Origin: Amycolatopsis sp.
GTDB lineage: Bacteria > Actinomycetota > Actinomycetes > Mycobacteriales > Pseudonocardiaceae
Direction of reading: 5' to 3'
NCBI RefSeq assembly: GCF_025464955.1
Contig: NZ_JAODNM010000072.1
Location: 1 to 64,000, forward strand
Length of the DNA: 64,000 nt
Shown here: one piece after another, positions 18,322-27,169 of the stretch
Layout: each line of letters starts with the position of its first letter
Position numbering within the stretch: the stretch's first letter is position 1
Program-made: the position numbers and the translations under genes
Notes under the pieces: model-generated
What the model was told of the DNA's origin: nothing
Database searches by the model: none
What the model saw: only the letters and a program-made list of their open reading frames with translations

Positions 18322-19734
18322 CTACGAGGTGAACCGGTCCAGGGCGCGGATTTTGTTCGTCGCGTCCAGGGCGGCGACCTTGTAGGCCTCGGAGAGGGTC
18401 GGGTAGTTGAAGACGGCGTCGACGAGGTAGTCGACGGTGCCGCCGCAGCCCATCACGGCCTGTCCGATGTGGACGAGGTCGGTCGCGCCGGTGCCGAAGA
18501 CGTGGACGCCGAGAAGCGTCCGATCGACTGTCGACACGAGCAGTTTCAGCATGCCGTAGGAGTCGCCGGTGATCTGTCCCCTGGCGAGCTCGCGATAGCG
18601 GGCCGTGCCGACCTCGTAGGGCACCGAGGACGACGTCAGCGCTGCCTCTGTCGCACCGCAGTACGAGATCTCCGGGATGCTGTAGATGCCGATCGGCTGC
18701 AGCGCCGCCAGCTCGTTCGCCGGCTCGCCGAACGCGTGGTAGGCGGCCAGCCGTCCCTGGTCCATCGACGTCGCGGCGAGCGCGGGGAAGCCGATCACGT
18801 CGCCGACGGCGTAGATGTGCTCGACCGGCGTGCGGTAGTGGTTGTCGACGCTCAGCCGGCCGCGTTTGTCCGCTTGGAGGCCGGCGGCCCCCAAGTTCAG
18901 CACCTCGGTGAGCCCCTGCCGCCCGGCGGAGTACATCACCGCGTCAGCCGGGATCCGCTTGCCGCTGACCAGCGTCGTCACGGTCGCCTTGTCCGAAACG
19001 ACGACACTCGCCACCTTTTCCCCGAAGCGGAAGGTGACCGCCTGGTCGCGCAGGTGGAACTTGAGGGACTCGACGATCTCGGGATCGCAGAAGTCCAACA
19101 TGTTGTCGCGCTGTTCGACGACGGTCACGCGGGTCCCGAGCGCGGCGAACATCGACGCGTACTCGATGCCGATCACCCCGGCTCCGACGACCACGAGCGA
19201 GGACGGGACGGACTCCATCTGCAGGATCTCGTCGGAATCGAGGACCCGTTCGGCGTCGAAGTCCACTTCGGCCGGTCGTGCCGGTTTTGTCCCGGTCGCG
19301 ATGACGATGTAGTCGCTGCTCATCGTCGTCCGGTCGCCGCGGTGGACACCCTCGACGGAGACGGTGTGCTCGTCGACGAACGTCCCCATGCCGACGATCA
19401 GGTCGATGTGGTTGCGCATCAGCTGCGCGCGCACGACCTGGACCTCTCGGTCGACGACGTGCCGGGTCCGCGCCATCAGATCCGCGATGGTGATGTCCTG
19501 CTTGACCCGGTAGCTCGCGCCGTACAGCTCGCGCTGGTTCATCCCGGTCAGGTAGAGCACGGCCTCACGCAGGGTTTTCGACGGTATTGTCCCCGTGTTG
19601 ACACAGACGCCACCGAGCATGTCGTTCTTGTCGATGATCGCCACCCGCTTGCCGAGCTTGGACGCCGCGATGGCCGCCTTCTGCCCGCCCGGGCCGGAAC
19701 CGATCACTATCAGGTCATAATCGCGCTCGCTCAC
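18322..19734 (-). CDS. sthA: Soluble (Si-specific) NAD(P)+ transhydrogenase
   Basis: SthA is a soluble FAD flavoprotein that moves hydride between NADPH and NAD+. The 470-residue protein has the FAD motif [13 protein letters not shown] (about residues 8-20), the NAD motif [20 protein letters not shown] (about 178), the [12 protein letters not shown] flavin block and the C-terminal dimerisation domain. The redox-active region reads [15 protein letters not shown]: the second Cys of lipoamide-type enzymes is missing, as in SthA. The start is the GTG at 19734 (VSERDYDL); a long upstream extension overlaps the GS-like gene. It lies 55 bases after that gene and could share its transcript. Confidence 0.92.
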   Translation of the reverse strand: MSERDYDLIVIGSGPGGQKAAIAASKLGKRVAIIDKNDMLGGVCVNTGTIPSKTLREAVLYLTGMNQRELYGASYRVKQDITIADLMARTRHVVDREVQVVRAQLMRNHIDLIVGMGTFVDEHTVSVEGVHRGDRTTMSSDYIVIATGTKPARPAEVDFDAERVLDSDEILQMESVPSSLVVVGAGVIGIEYASMFAALGTRVTVVEQRDNMLDFCDPEIVESLKFHLRDQAVTFRFGEKVASVVVSDKATVTTLVSGKRIPADAVMYSAGRQGLTEVLNLGAAGLQADKRGRLSVDNHYRTPVEHIYAVGDVIGFPALAATSMDQGRLAAYHAFGEPANELAALQPIGIYSIPEISYCGATEAALTSSSVPYEVGTARYRELARGQITGDSYGMLKLLVSTVDRTLLGVHVFGTGATDLVHIGQAVMGCGGTVDYLVDAVFNYPTLSEAYKVAALDATNKIRALDRFTS

Positions 19735-19789
19735 AGTCGTAAGCGTGCTGAACTCGGACCGGTCGGCGCAAGTGGGGACCGCGTGAATG

Positions 19790-21148
19790 TTACGAGCGAA
19801 GCGCTCCTCGTGTCCGTTGCCAGTCGGTGACCGCCGAGCACCCGGCGTCGATTTCCGCCTCCAGGAGGGCGACCTGCTGGGCGGCGACCTCCTCGCCGAG
19901 CAGCTCCGCGCCGCGGCCGTTCCCGGTGAACGCCTGCAACGCCTCCCACGGCGTCGCGGCCAGGCTGCCGAGAACCTGATCGGCGGCGGGCAGCGGCAGC
20001 TTCTCCTCGATCCCGGCGCGTCCGGCAGCGAGGAGGGCGGCGACAACCAGGTGCGGCTGCGCGTCGGCACCAGGGAAGCGGAACTCGAGCCGCAGCGACG
20101 CGCCGGAACCGGCCACCCGGACCGACGCCGTACGGTCGTCGATGCCCCAGCGCAGCACGCGCGGCGAAAACGGCGCGGTGCGCAGCCTCACGTAGCTGTT
20201 CCAAGTCGGCGCCCAGATGGGCGTCAGCGCTCGCGCGTCGCGCAGCACCCCGGCGAGGAACTGTCCGAAAAGCGGCGAAAGCACCGTGCCGCACGCCGCG
20301 GACGCCTGCTTGCCGTCCAACCTCGACAACGAAAGGTGCACATGTCCGGAACTGCCCTGTCCCGCCGCGGGCGCGGCGAGGTAGCTCGCCGTGACACCGT
20401 GCTCGGCGACGGCGGTGCGAACGATCCATTGCTGCAGCAGGACGTCGTCGCAGGCCGCGAGCGCGTCACGGTGTCTCAGCACGATCTCGTACTGCCCCGG
20501 GTGACACTCCGCGCGAGCGGACTCGGCGCCCAACTCCGCATTGGCGAGCGCCGCGCGCACGTCTCGCAGCACGGGCTGAAGACGTTCGGTGCCACCGAGG
20601 GCGTAGTCGCCACCATGGGAAGTCAACGGCTTTCCGTCGCCGTCGAGCAGGACGAACTCGTGCTCGATCCCGATCGACGGAATCAACCCGGCCAGTTCCA
20701 ATTGACTCAGCTGGGCTGTCAGCGCCTGGCGCGGTGACGCCTCGACCGGCTCGCCGTCGGGCCACTCGACGTCGCACACGAGCGCCCAGGTGCGCCCGTC
20801 CGCCGACAACGGCACAGCAGTGGCGGCATCGGGATGCATCCGCACATCGCCGAACTTTGTCACATACCTGCCCAACGGACCTGACGGATCCACAGTGGAC
20901 AACGTGTCGCGGTGGACGTCCCAAGCGAACACGTAACCGCACAGCCCGTACCCGCCGCCTAGCACTTCCTCCTCGACGAACCGGTGATCCAGCTCGACGG
21001 CCGCAAACCGCGAGTGGGCGTCCGGCACCACGAGCAGGACGGTCTCGATGGCGCCGGCCGACAGCGAGCGACGCAAATCCACGTCCATCGCCCTGGCCAC
21101 GGCCGCCCTCGCCGCCAGCGACCGCGGGCCGACCGGACGCCGCTTCAC
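19790..21148 (-). CDS. Glutamine synthetase-family ligase of the siderophore operon
   Basis: The 452-residue protein is a GS-fold ATP ligase that would join the gamma-carboxylate of glutamate to an amine. The N-terminal beta-grasp region (about 85-135) is followed by the catalytic domain. The metal and nucleotide residues are kept: GIEHEF (two Glu), [10 protein letters not shown] (two Glu), SGHVHLSL (His), [16 protein letters not shown] and [16 protein letters not shown]. The divergence suggests a gamma-glutamylpolyamine synthetase-like enzyme, not housekeeping GlnA. GTG 21148 overlaps the IucA/IucC stop as GTGA (GTG 21151 also possible). As last of four coupled genes, it likely acts on the diamine or N-hydroxydiamine made upstream; this is inference. 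Confidence 0.8.
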   Translation of the reverse strand: MKRRPVGPRSLAARAAVARAMDVDLRRSLSAGAIETVLLVVPDAHSRFAAVELDHRFVEEEVLGGGYGLCGYVFAWDVHRDTLSTVDPSGPLGRYVTKFGDVRMHPDAATAVPLSADGRTWALVCDVEWPDGEPVEASPRQALTAQLSQLELAGLIPSIGIEHEFVLLDGDGKPLTSHGGDYALGGTERLQPVLRDVRAALANAELGAESARAECHPGQYEIVLRHRDALAACDDVLLQQWIVRTAVAEHGVTASYLAAPAAGQGSSGHVHLSLSRLDGKQASAACGTVLSPLFGQFLAGVLRDARALTPIWAPTWNSYVRLRTAPFSPRVLRWGIDDRTASVRVAGSGASLRLEFRFPGADAQPHLVVAALLAAGRAGIEEKLPLPAADQVLGSLAATPWEALQAFTGNGRGAELLGEEVAAQQVALLEAEIDAGCSAVTDWQRTRGALRS

Positions 21149-22944
21149 CACGCGCCCGCCGGATCCGCTGCCCGCAGCGGATTGGTCGCGCGGCCCCAGC
21201 GGACGTCGAACTCGTCGTCCCGCTCGACCTTGTCGAACCCTTGCCCAGCCAGATGTTCCCTGTTCAACGTGACGCGCTCGACGTCTTCGGCGAACAGGCG
21301 GCAGGCGTCGAACCGGACGGACAGCTCCGGGTTCCGGTCGCGGAACCTCGACACCACCTCGCGAACGGGCGCCCAGAAAAGGGAACGTTCGAAGCCGAGA
21401 TCATCGAAGAGGATCTCGGCCCAGAACCGCAGCTGGCCCGCGAAAACCGAGCTGAACAGCGACTGTGCGAGCAGATGTGCCGGCCAGCGGAGCATCTCTT
21501 CGGCCACCTCGGAAGGGAGCGAGCCATAGCAGTCGAGGTCCTCGTCGAGCAGGTCGACGCCCTGGGCGAAGTCCTTGATCGCCACCCGGGACGGCTGGCT
21601 TTCGGCGTCGAGCACGAGAATCAGGTTCTGCCCGTGCGGGCAGAAGCCGACCCCGTAACGCAGCAACCACTGCAGCAGCGGGGTCAGCAGCAGGTCGAAA
21701 ACCCGAGCACACCACTGTTGAGTGTCCAAACTGGACTGCCGGATCAGGTCGACCAGCACGGTGTCACCGGCCGGATCGCGATACGGCAAGGCAGCGAAAG
21801 ACACCGCCCGCTCCCCCTCCACGAGCCGACCGACCAGCGGCTCGCGCCAGAGCGCACCGAGCGTTTCGTGGAAGCGGTACGGCAGCTCCTCGATCGAGCC
21901 GAACAGCGGGTGCCGGACGGACACGCTCGCAACCTCGCCGAGCAGCTCGAAACGATAATCCTTGGACAGCAGCGGATCGGCCGCGCTGAGAGCACGCAGC
22001 CAACTGGTGACGGCCGGGCCGGCGAGCGTCGCCGCCGACGCCAGCCCGCGGTAGACCAGGGTGTTGCGAACGGACACCGCGGTCTTGACATCGCGGCGGC
22101 CGGGATCGCTCAGGTTCGCCAGCGTCCGGATCGTCTGATGTGGACGGTAGCGGTCGCGGCTCTCGCCGAGCTCGACGAGCGTGCCGTTCGCGATCTCCGC
22201 CGCGTACAACGTGCCGATGGTCTCGTCGGCCTGCCACGGGTGCACGGGCACCCAAACGTAGTCAGCCGGGTCTCCGACTTCGGCCAGGCGTGCGGTGAAC
22301 TCGGCGCGTTGCCCGTCGTCGAGTTCCTGGGCCCTGAGCCCGTCTTCGCTGAGTTCGTCGACACAACGGAACTCGGCGTGGTCGCGGTGGACGGCGAACC
22401 AGCGCAGGAAGATGTCGGCTCCCGCCTCAGGTGCGTACTTCGCGCGATCGGACGCGGAAAACCCGACGCGCCCCTTGTTGAGGACCAGCCTCGGATGCCC
22501 GGTGAGATGACCGTCCGCGAGGTTGTAGTCCATCGTGGACAGTTCGGCCGCGCTCGGCGCTCGCCGCAGTCGCGCGGCCTCGTTGGCGACCGTGGCCGTC
22601 AGCTCCGCGAGGACGTCCGCCAGCCGAAGCCCGGTGAGGCCGAGCACGGTTCGCGCATCGGTGACCAGTACACGGGGATCGTCCGCAGGAAACTCGTTCC
22701 TCAGCGCGCTGCCGGATTCGACCGTCCACGAGTCGAACGCACCCCTCCGCGCCCGGAAGGTGTAGGTCACATCGGCAAGCGGCAACCGCCAGCCGGAATA
22801 CCCGTTGACGCCTTCATCGTCGGCAGGCTCAGGCTTCAACAAGCCCTCGTACGACAGCTCGCCCAGCATCTTGTGGACGATGAGCGCACCGGCCTCACAC
22901 CAGGCGCCTGCCGCGTCGATCCGTTCCCCCGGAATGAAACTCAC
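21145..22944 (-). CDS. IucA/IucC family (NIS) siderophore synthetase
   Basis: NRPS-independent siderophore synthetases adenylate a carboxylate (citrate or a dicarboxylate half-unit) and condense it with an amine or hydroxylamine. The 599-residue protein has LADGHLTGHPRLVLNKGRVGFS (about 145-165), the VPVHPWQ motif, the ATP block TIRTLANLSDPGRRDVKTAVSVRNT, the C-terminal FhuF-like part with GVGFCPHGQNLILVL, and the acidic IKDFAQGVDLLDED. The GTG at 22944 overlaps the monooxygenase stop as GTGA; 36 upstream codons in the open frame are excluded. Substrate class (A, B or C) cannot be fixed by eye. Confidence 0.93.
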   Translation of the reverse strand: MSFIPGERIDAAGAWCEAGALIVHKMLGELSYEGLLKPEPADDEGVNGYSGWRLPLADVTYTFRARRGAFDSWTVESGSALRNEFPADDPRVLVTDARTVLGLTGLRLADVLAELTATVANEAARLRRAPSAAELSTMDYNLADGHLTGHPRLVLNKGRVGFSASDRAKYAPEAGADIFLRWFAVHRDHAEFRCVDELSEDGLRAQELDDGQRAEFTARLAEVGDPADYVWVPVHPWQADETIGTLYAAEIANGTLVELGESRDRYRPHQTIRTLANLSDPGRRDVKTAVSVRNTLVYRGLASAATLAGPAVTSWLRALSAADPLLSKDYRFELLGEVASVSVRHPLFGSIEELPYRFHETLGALWREPLVGRLVEGERAVSFAALPYRDPAGDTVLVDLIRQSSLDTQQWCARVFDLLLTPLLQWLLRYGVGFCPHGQNLILVLDAESQPSRVAIKDFAQGVDLLDEDLDCYGSLPSEVAEEMLRWPAHLLAQSLFSSVFAGQLRFWAEILFDDLGFERSLFWAPVREVVSRFRDRNPELSVRFDACRLFAEDVERVTLNREHLAGQGFDKVERDDEFDVRWGRATNPLRAADPAGAW

Positions 22945-24245
22945 CGTGCCTCCGCTATCCGATCGAGCCCGAACGAGGTATAGGCCGTGCGCTGCGGCAG
23001 GTCGTAGACGGCCCGCCCGCACACCGTGTTGAGGATGGACGCGGCCCGCCACGCGCCGAGGCCGAGATCCGGCGCGCCGACGCCGTTGCGGTGGCGCTCG
23101 GCGTTCTGCACGAAGATCGACCCGGTGATACCGTCCGGTAGCCGCAGGCGGTATTCGGCGTCGACGGCGAACCGCCCGCGGGTGTCACGTTCGGCCTTCT
23201 CCCCCAGCTCGCCGAGCAGGTGCTCCACCGGCGTCTCGGCGTACCCTGTCGCGGCCACGACGGCGTCCGTTCGCACGACGGCTTGCGCGTCCTGCTGCGC
23301 ATGGCGCACATCGAGCAACACGGCGTCGCCTGTCCGGCGTGCGGCGAGGATCTCGACACCCGGTGTCAGCACGACGTCCGGCCAGGAGTCCCGGACGCTG
23401 AGCTGATAGAGCTCCTCGTGGATGGCCGCGATGGTTTCCGCGTCGATTCCCTTGTACAGCTGCCATTGCGCGGGAAACAACTGCTCGCGCACGGGCTCGG
23501 CGAGGCCGCGGAAATACGCCGTGTAATCCGGGGTGAACTGCTCCAGGCCAAGTTTCGAATACTCCATCGGCGCGAACGACGGCGTGCGGGCCAGCCAGCG
23601 CAACCCGTCGGCGCTCGGCCGCCGTCGCAACAGATCAAGAAAGACCTCGGCCCCGGACTGCCCGGAACCGACCACTGTTACGGTTTTCGCGGCGATCAGC
23701 GCGTCGCGGTGGGCAAGGTAGTCGGCGGAGTGCAGCGCAAGGACATCCGGATCGGCGACAACGTCGGCCAGCGCGTCCGGAACCGACGGCGACGTACCGA
23801 CGCCGAGCACGACATTGCGAGCCAGCACCGGATCGCGCCCGTCGACGTTGACTTCGAACGCCTCCGCGGGCGCATTCCAGCGCACTGCGGTGACCGCGCT
23901 CGAAAACCGGCAGCTTTCCAGGCGCGCACTCGCCCAGCGTCCGTAGTCGTCGTACTCGGCGCGTTGGACGTGGAATCGTTCCGAGAAATAGAAAGGAAAG
24001 AGCCGGCCGCGGATCCGCAGGTAGTTCAAAAAGGACAGTGCGCTCGTCGGGTCGACCAACGTGACGAGGTCGGCCAGGAACGGGACCTGCAGCGTCGCGC
24101 CCTCGATGAGCAAGCCCGGGTGCCAGCGGAACTCGTCGCGGCGGTCGAACAGCACCACGTCCAGGCCGACGATCGGGTCCGCCAGCGCGGCCAGGGAAAG
24201 ATTGAACGGGCCGATGCCGACCCCGGCCAGATCAAGAGGGCTCAC
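22941..24245 (-). CDS. L-lysine/L-ornithine/diamine N-monooxygenase (siderophore)
   Basis: FAD- and NADPH-dependent N-hydroxylase of 434 residues, DesB/IucD/AlcA-like. Features: FAD motif LAGVGIGPFNLSLAAL (residues 5-20), the FRWHPGL...LQVPFLADLVTLVDPTS substrate block, NADPH motif TVVGSGQSGAEVFLDLL (about 190), an ATGYAETP motif, and the C-terminal GAPDLGLGAWRAA. It should hydroxylate the terminal amine of the diamine produced by the decarboxylase (cadaverine or putrescine) or of the free amino acid. GTG 24245 overlaps the decarboxylase stop as GTGA, so the two are coupled. Confidence 0.92.
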   Translation of the reverse strand: MSPLDLAGVGIGPFNLSLAALADPIVGLDVVLFDRRDEFRWHPGLLIEGATLQVPFLADLVTLVDPTSALSFLNYLRIRGRLFPFYFSERFHVQRAEYDDYGRWASARLESCRFSSAVTAVRWNAPAEAFEVNVDGRDPVLARNVVLGVGTSPSVPDALADVVADPDVLALHSADYLAHRDALIAAKTVTVVGSGQSGAEVFLDLLRRRPSADGLRWLARTPSFAPMEYSKLGLEQFTPDYTAYFRGLAEPVREQLFPAQWQLYKGIDAETIAAIHEELYQLSVRDSWPDVVLTPGVEILAARRTGDAVLLDVRHAQQDAQAVVRTDAVVAATGYAETPVEHLLGELGEKAERDTRGRFAVDAEYRLRLPDGITGSIFVQNAERHRNGVGAPDLGLGAWRAASILNTVCGRAVYDLPQRTAYTSFGLDRIAEAR

Positions 24246-25678
24246 GAAACGACCGTGCTCTGCTGGGGTACCAAGGCTTCCGCCGCGGCCGTGGCCACGA
24301 CCACGTCGAGCAGACCGCGGTAGTCCGCTGCCTCGGCGTGCGGCTGCAGCAGGGTCAGTTTCAGCCACAGGCGGAAGCCGCCGTCGCCGGTGGGCATCAG
24401 GGCACGGCCGACGACAGCCGTTCCCGCCTCCAGCAGTGCGCGCCGAACCCTGGCGATCAACGCGTCTCCACCGGCCACCGGCCGGAAGAGCACTGTGGAC
24501 AGGGTGGGTTCGCCCCAGAGTTCCACTGACGGATGCGCGTCGATCAGGCGCGCGACTTCGGACGCGGTTTCACAGCAGCGTTCGATGAGCGCGCCGACCC
24601 CGACGGTACCCAGCGCCCGAACGGTCACGGCCATCCGGAACGCGTCCGGGCGGCGGGAGGTCCGGATCGACCGGCCGAGCAGGTCGGGCAGCCCGGCTTC
24701 GGTGTCGTCGTCGGCGTTCAGGTACTCGGCGCGCACGGTGAGCGCGTCCAGCCCGCGACCGTCGCGACAGGCGAACAACCCGGCGGAAATCGGCTGCCAG
24801 CCGAACTTGTGCATGTCCAAGGCGACCGAATCCGCTTCGGCCAACCCACGCAGGAGCGGCTTGAGCGCGGAGCTGAACAGGAGCATGCCGCCGTACGCGG
24901 CGTCGACGTGGAACCGTGCGCCGAACTCGCGGCAGGTCGCGGCGAGCGCGGGGAGCGGGTCGATCTCTCCGGTGTTCGTGGTGCCGGCCGTCGCGACGAC
25001 CAACGCCGGAGAACCCAGCGAGCGCAGGACTTCGGCCAGTGCGCCAGGTGTCATCCGGTCGCCCTCGCAGTCGACGAGGACCGGCGCGGGCAAACCCAGC
25101 AGCCAAGCCGCGCGGGTGACACTGTGGTGCGCGTTGCGGCCGCAGACGACTGTCGTGATCCCGTTTTCCCTGGCCAGCAGGAGGCCGAGCAGGTTCGATT
25201 CGGTTCCGCCCGTGGTGACCACGGCGTCCGGCCCGGGGTCGGACGGGTAGCACAGGCGGGCGATGCCAGTGGTGAACTCGCGCTCCAACTCGCTCGCGAC
25301 CGGCGCCTGGTCCCACGAGTCCATCGACGGGTTGAGCGCGCTGGCGACGACGTCGGCCGCGACAGCGACAGCGAGCGGCGGGCAGTGCAGATGCGCTGCG
25401 CACCAGGGGTCCGCGGGATCGGCCGAACCCGCCGCGAGGAGCCGGCTCAACTCGGTCAGCGCGGCTTCCGCGCCGACCCCTGTCGCGGGGAAGCCGGGTT
25501 CGAGCGTCGATGCGAGGCCTGCCGCGACGGCGGCCGGCCCCCCTGCGGGCGCCGGGCCCCCGCGTTCGACCGCGCCCGCGGCAAACCCCTTGAGTGCCAG
25601 CGGGATCAGCTCGGCAAGCCGGTCCGCCCCCGGCACCCCGCCGGCCAGCGAGGTCACCACCGCCGTTTCCTCTGGCAT
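24242..25678 (-). CDS. PLP-dependent amino acid decarboxylase (DesA/DABA-decarboxylase-like)
   Basis: Group II pyridoxal-phosphate decarboxylase of 478 residues. It shows AHLHCPPL, DSWDQAPVASELE, TTGGTESNLLGLLLAR, NAHHSVTRAAWLLG, ATAGTTNTGEIDPL, HVDAAYGG (Asp binding the pyridine N) and the PLP Lys in LDMHKFGWQP (about 300). Siderophore relatives decarboxylate lysine, ornithine or diaminobutyrate to a diamine. It is the first gene of the operon; the ATG at 25678 is only 18 bases from an iron box. The diamine product then feeds the coupled monooxygenase. Exact substrate is inferred. Confidence 0.9.
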   Translation of the reverse strand: MPEETAVVTSLAGGVPGADRLAELIPLALKGFAAGAVERGGPAPAGGPAAVAAGLASTLEPGFPATGVGAEAALTELSRLLAAGSADPADPWCAAHLHCPPLAVAVAADVVASALNPSMDSWDQAPVASELEREFTTGIARLCYPSDPGPDAVVTTGGTESNLLGLLLARENGITTVVCGRNAHHSVTRAAWLLGLPAPVLVDCEGDRMTPGALAEVLRSLGSPALVVATAGTTNTGEIDPLPALAATCREFGARFHVDAAYGGMLLFSSALKPLLRGLAEADSVALDMHKFGWQPISAGLFACRDGRGLDALTVRAEYLNADDDTEAGLPDLLGRSIRTSRRPDAFRMAVTVRALGTVGVGALIERCCETASEVARLIDAHPSVELWGEPTLSTVLFRPVAGGDALIARVRRALLEAGTAVVGRALMPTGDGGFRLWLKLTLLQPHAEAADYRGLLDVVVATAAAEALVPQQSTVVS

Positions 25679-25696
25679 CGACTCACCACTCCGCTC

Positions 25697-25715
25697 TTAG
25701 GCTTGCCTACCCTCA
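25697..25715 (-). promoter_or_regulatory. Iron box (DmdR/IdeR operator) of the siderophore operon
   Basis: TTAGGCTTGCCTACCCTCA matches the actinobacterial iron-box consensus TTAGGTTAGGCTAACCTAA at 14 of 19 positions with the dyad preserved. It is directly upstream of the decarboxylase start, so Fe(II)-loaded DmdR/IdeR would repress the whole operon. No regulator gene lies in the window. Confidence 0.78.
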
Positions 25716-26215
25716 GCCACAATACGGATACCCGCCGAGTTGCCCGATCCGGGTAACGACCACTGCCCATCATGGTGGAATCGCGGCCCCCGGCGTCGGC
25801 CATCCGGCTTAGGCGGGCGGCGTTCGGCTCTACTGCAGCAAGGACCGGGGCGAGTTTGTGCACGCGCACGGTGGTCCGAGGGCCTGTCGCGTCATGTCGG
25901 GGTGACTGGCGGGGTCGAGGTGGCAGGTGTGGCGTTGTGACGTGCTGTGAAGGCCACCTTCACGGCGTAAGGCGTACTCAACTAGGCCTTGACGCCGTCT
26001 CTGCCCTGCCGAAACTGCCGTCAAGGGTCCCAACGGTCACATCGCCATCGCCATCGCCAGCACCACCTGCATGACGCGACTGGCCCTCAACCCCGCTACC
26101 AGCACCCACTCGCCCCAGTCCTGCTGCGCTGGACAGAACAGCCCACCCCGGCCCTGAAATTCCAGGTATGGGCGTTGGACGCCCATGGCCCCGAGGGGTC
26201 CGACGGGACGGCGGC
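25716..26215. other. 500-base intergenic region, repeat mosaic
   Basis: This gap upstream of the siderophore operon and downstream of an LLM oxidoreductase has no supportable gene. The first ~110 bases after the iron box should hold the operon promoter. The rest is an inverted arrangement of repeat copies (25835-26127) with a small hairpin GTGAAGG-CCA-CCTTCAC at 25947-25963 in the centre, then a block GGGCGTTGGACGCCCATGGCCCCGAGGGG-like at about 26167-26199 related to modules at 18.25 and 44.84 kb. Confidence 0.65.
25835..26127. repeat. MITE-like intergenic repeat with inverted ends (copy 2)
   Basis: The left end GCAGCAAGGACCGGGGCG (25835-25852) is inverted at the right end (CGCCCCAGTCCTGCTGC, 26111-26127) with one mismatch and one gap. 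The right half (about 25985-26127) is the reverse complement of the interior of the 9506-9676 element; the left half is a more diverged copy in the opposite direction, so the unit looks like two elements facing each other. Confidence 0.6.
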
Positions 26216-27169
26216 CTACCGGCGAGGAGCCAGGCCGCGGACGAGGTCGAACTGGTCGCCGCCGGTGGGCAGCAGCGCGATCACCGGGGTGGTCAGCCCG
26301 TTGTCCACATAGGACTGGACCTTCTCCCGGCACTCGTCGACGCTGCCATGCACGATAAGGTCGTCGACGACCTCGTCCGGGATGACGGCGTTCGCCTTCT
26401 TGCGGTCACCGGCGGCCCACGCCTCGTGCATCGGCGCCAGCGCCTCACCGCGGCCGAGCCACTCGTGGAAGGCTCGGTAGACGGGCACCGTGAGGTAGCT
26501 GCTGATCAGCATGCGACCGAGGCCACGGGCGGCGTCGGCGTCTTCGGTGGGGCACACGAAGACCCGCGCCGCAAGCTCCAGGTCGGGGCCGACCTCGGCC
26601 CGCACCTTTGGCACGTCCGTCGGCGCGAGCCAGTTGGTGATCGCGCCGTCGGCCTCTGCCGCGGCCAGCTTCAGCATGCCTGGACGCAGCGCCGCGAGCA
26701 TGATCGACGGCGGCGGCACGGGCGGCCGCTCGAGCCGGAACTTGCTGATCGAGAACGTCTCGTACTCCTCGGTCACCTTCTCCCCGGCCAGTGCCGAACG
26801 CAGGAACCGCAGCGTGTCGCGCGAGCGCGCGAACGGCTTCTCGAACGGCTGCGCGTTCCAGCCCGACACGATCACCGGCGACGACGTGCCGATACCCAGG
26901 ACGAACCGCCCCGGTGCCAGCTCGGCCACCGCCGCCGCGCTCATCGCGAGCAGCCCGGGCCCGCGGGTGTACACCGGCACGATCGCCGTCCCGAGCCGCA
27001 GCTGCGGCGCCCACTGCGACGCCAGCACGAGCGGCGTGAACGCGTCGACGCCGGCAGTTTCGGCCGACCACGCGTCGGTGTACCCGAGGTCCGGCAGCTG
27101 CTCGACGAGCTCCCGGTGCTCGGCAAGCGGGACGCCGGTGAGCGGGATCGTGATTCCCCAACGGTTCAT
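26216..27169 (-). CDS. LLM-class (luciferase-like) flavin-dependent oxidoreductase
   Basis: A 317-residue TIM-barrel monooxygenase/dehydrogenase of the luciferase-like family, using FMN or F420. Markers are the GITIPLTGVPLAEH start, LGYTDAWSAETAG, APQLRLGTAIVPVYTR, GRFVLGIGTSSPVIVSGWN and a C-terminal DDLIVHGSVDECREKVQSY. Substrate unknown. ATG 27169 overlaps the stop of the S9 peptidase as ATGA; the open frame runs 15 codons further, inside that gene. Confidence 0.85.
   Translation of the reverse strand: MNRWGITIPLTGVPLAEHRELVEQLPDLGYTDAWSAETAGVDAFTPLVLASQWAPQLRLGTAIVPVYTRGPGLLAMSAAAVAELAPGRFVLGIGTSSPVIVSGWNAQPFEKPFARSRDTLRFLRSALAGEKVTEEYETFSISKFRLERPPVPPPSIMLAALRPGMLKLAAAEADGAITNWLAPTDVPKVRAEVGPDLELAARVFVCPTEDADAARGLGRMLISSYLTVPVYRAFHEWLGRGEALAPMHEAWAAGDRKKANAVIPDEVVDDLIVHGSVDECREKVQSYVDNGLTTPVIALLPTGGDQFDLVRGLAPRR

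Noticed and set aside
21145-23052. IucA/IucC gene starting at 23052
   Set aside because: The first 36 codons overlap the monooxygenase in another frame; GTG 22944 with a GTGA overlap fits.
9506-26127. Repeat elements as insertion sequences
   Set aside because: No transposase frame inside them or in the window and no target duplications seen; called MITE-like repeats only.
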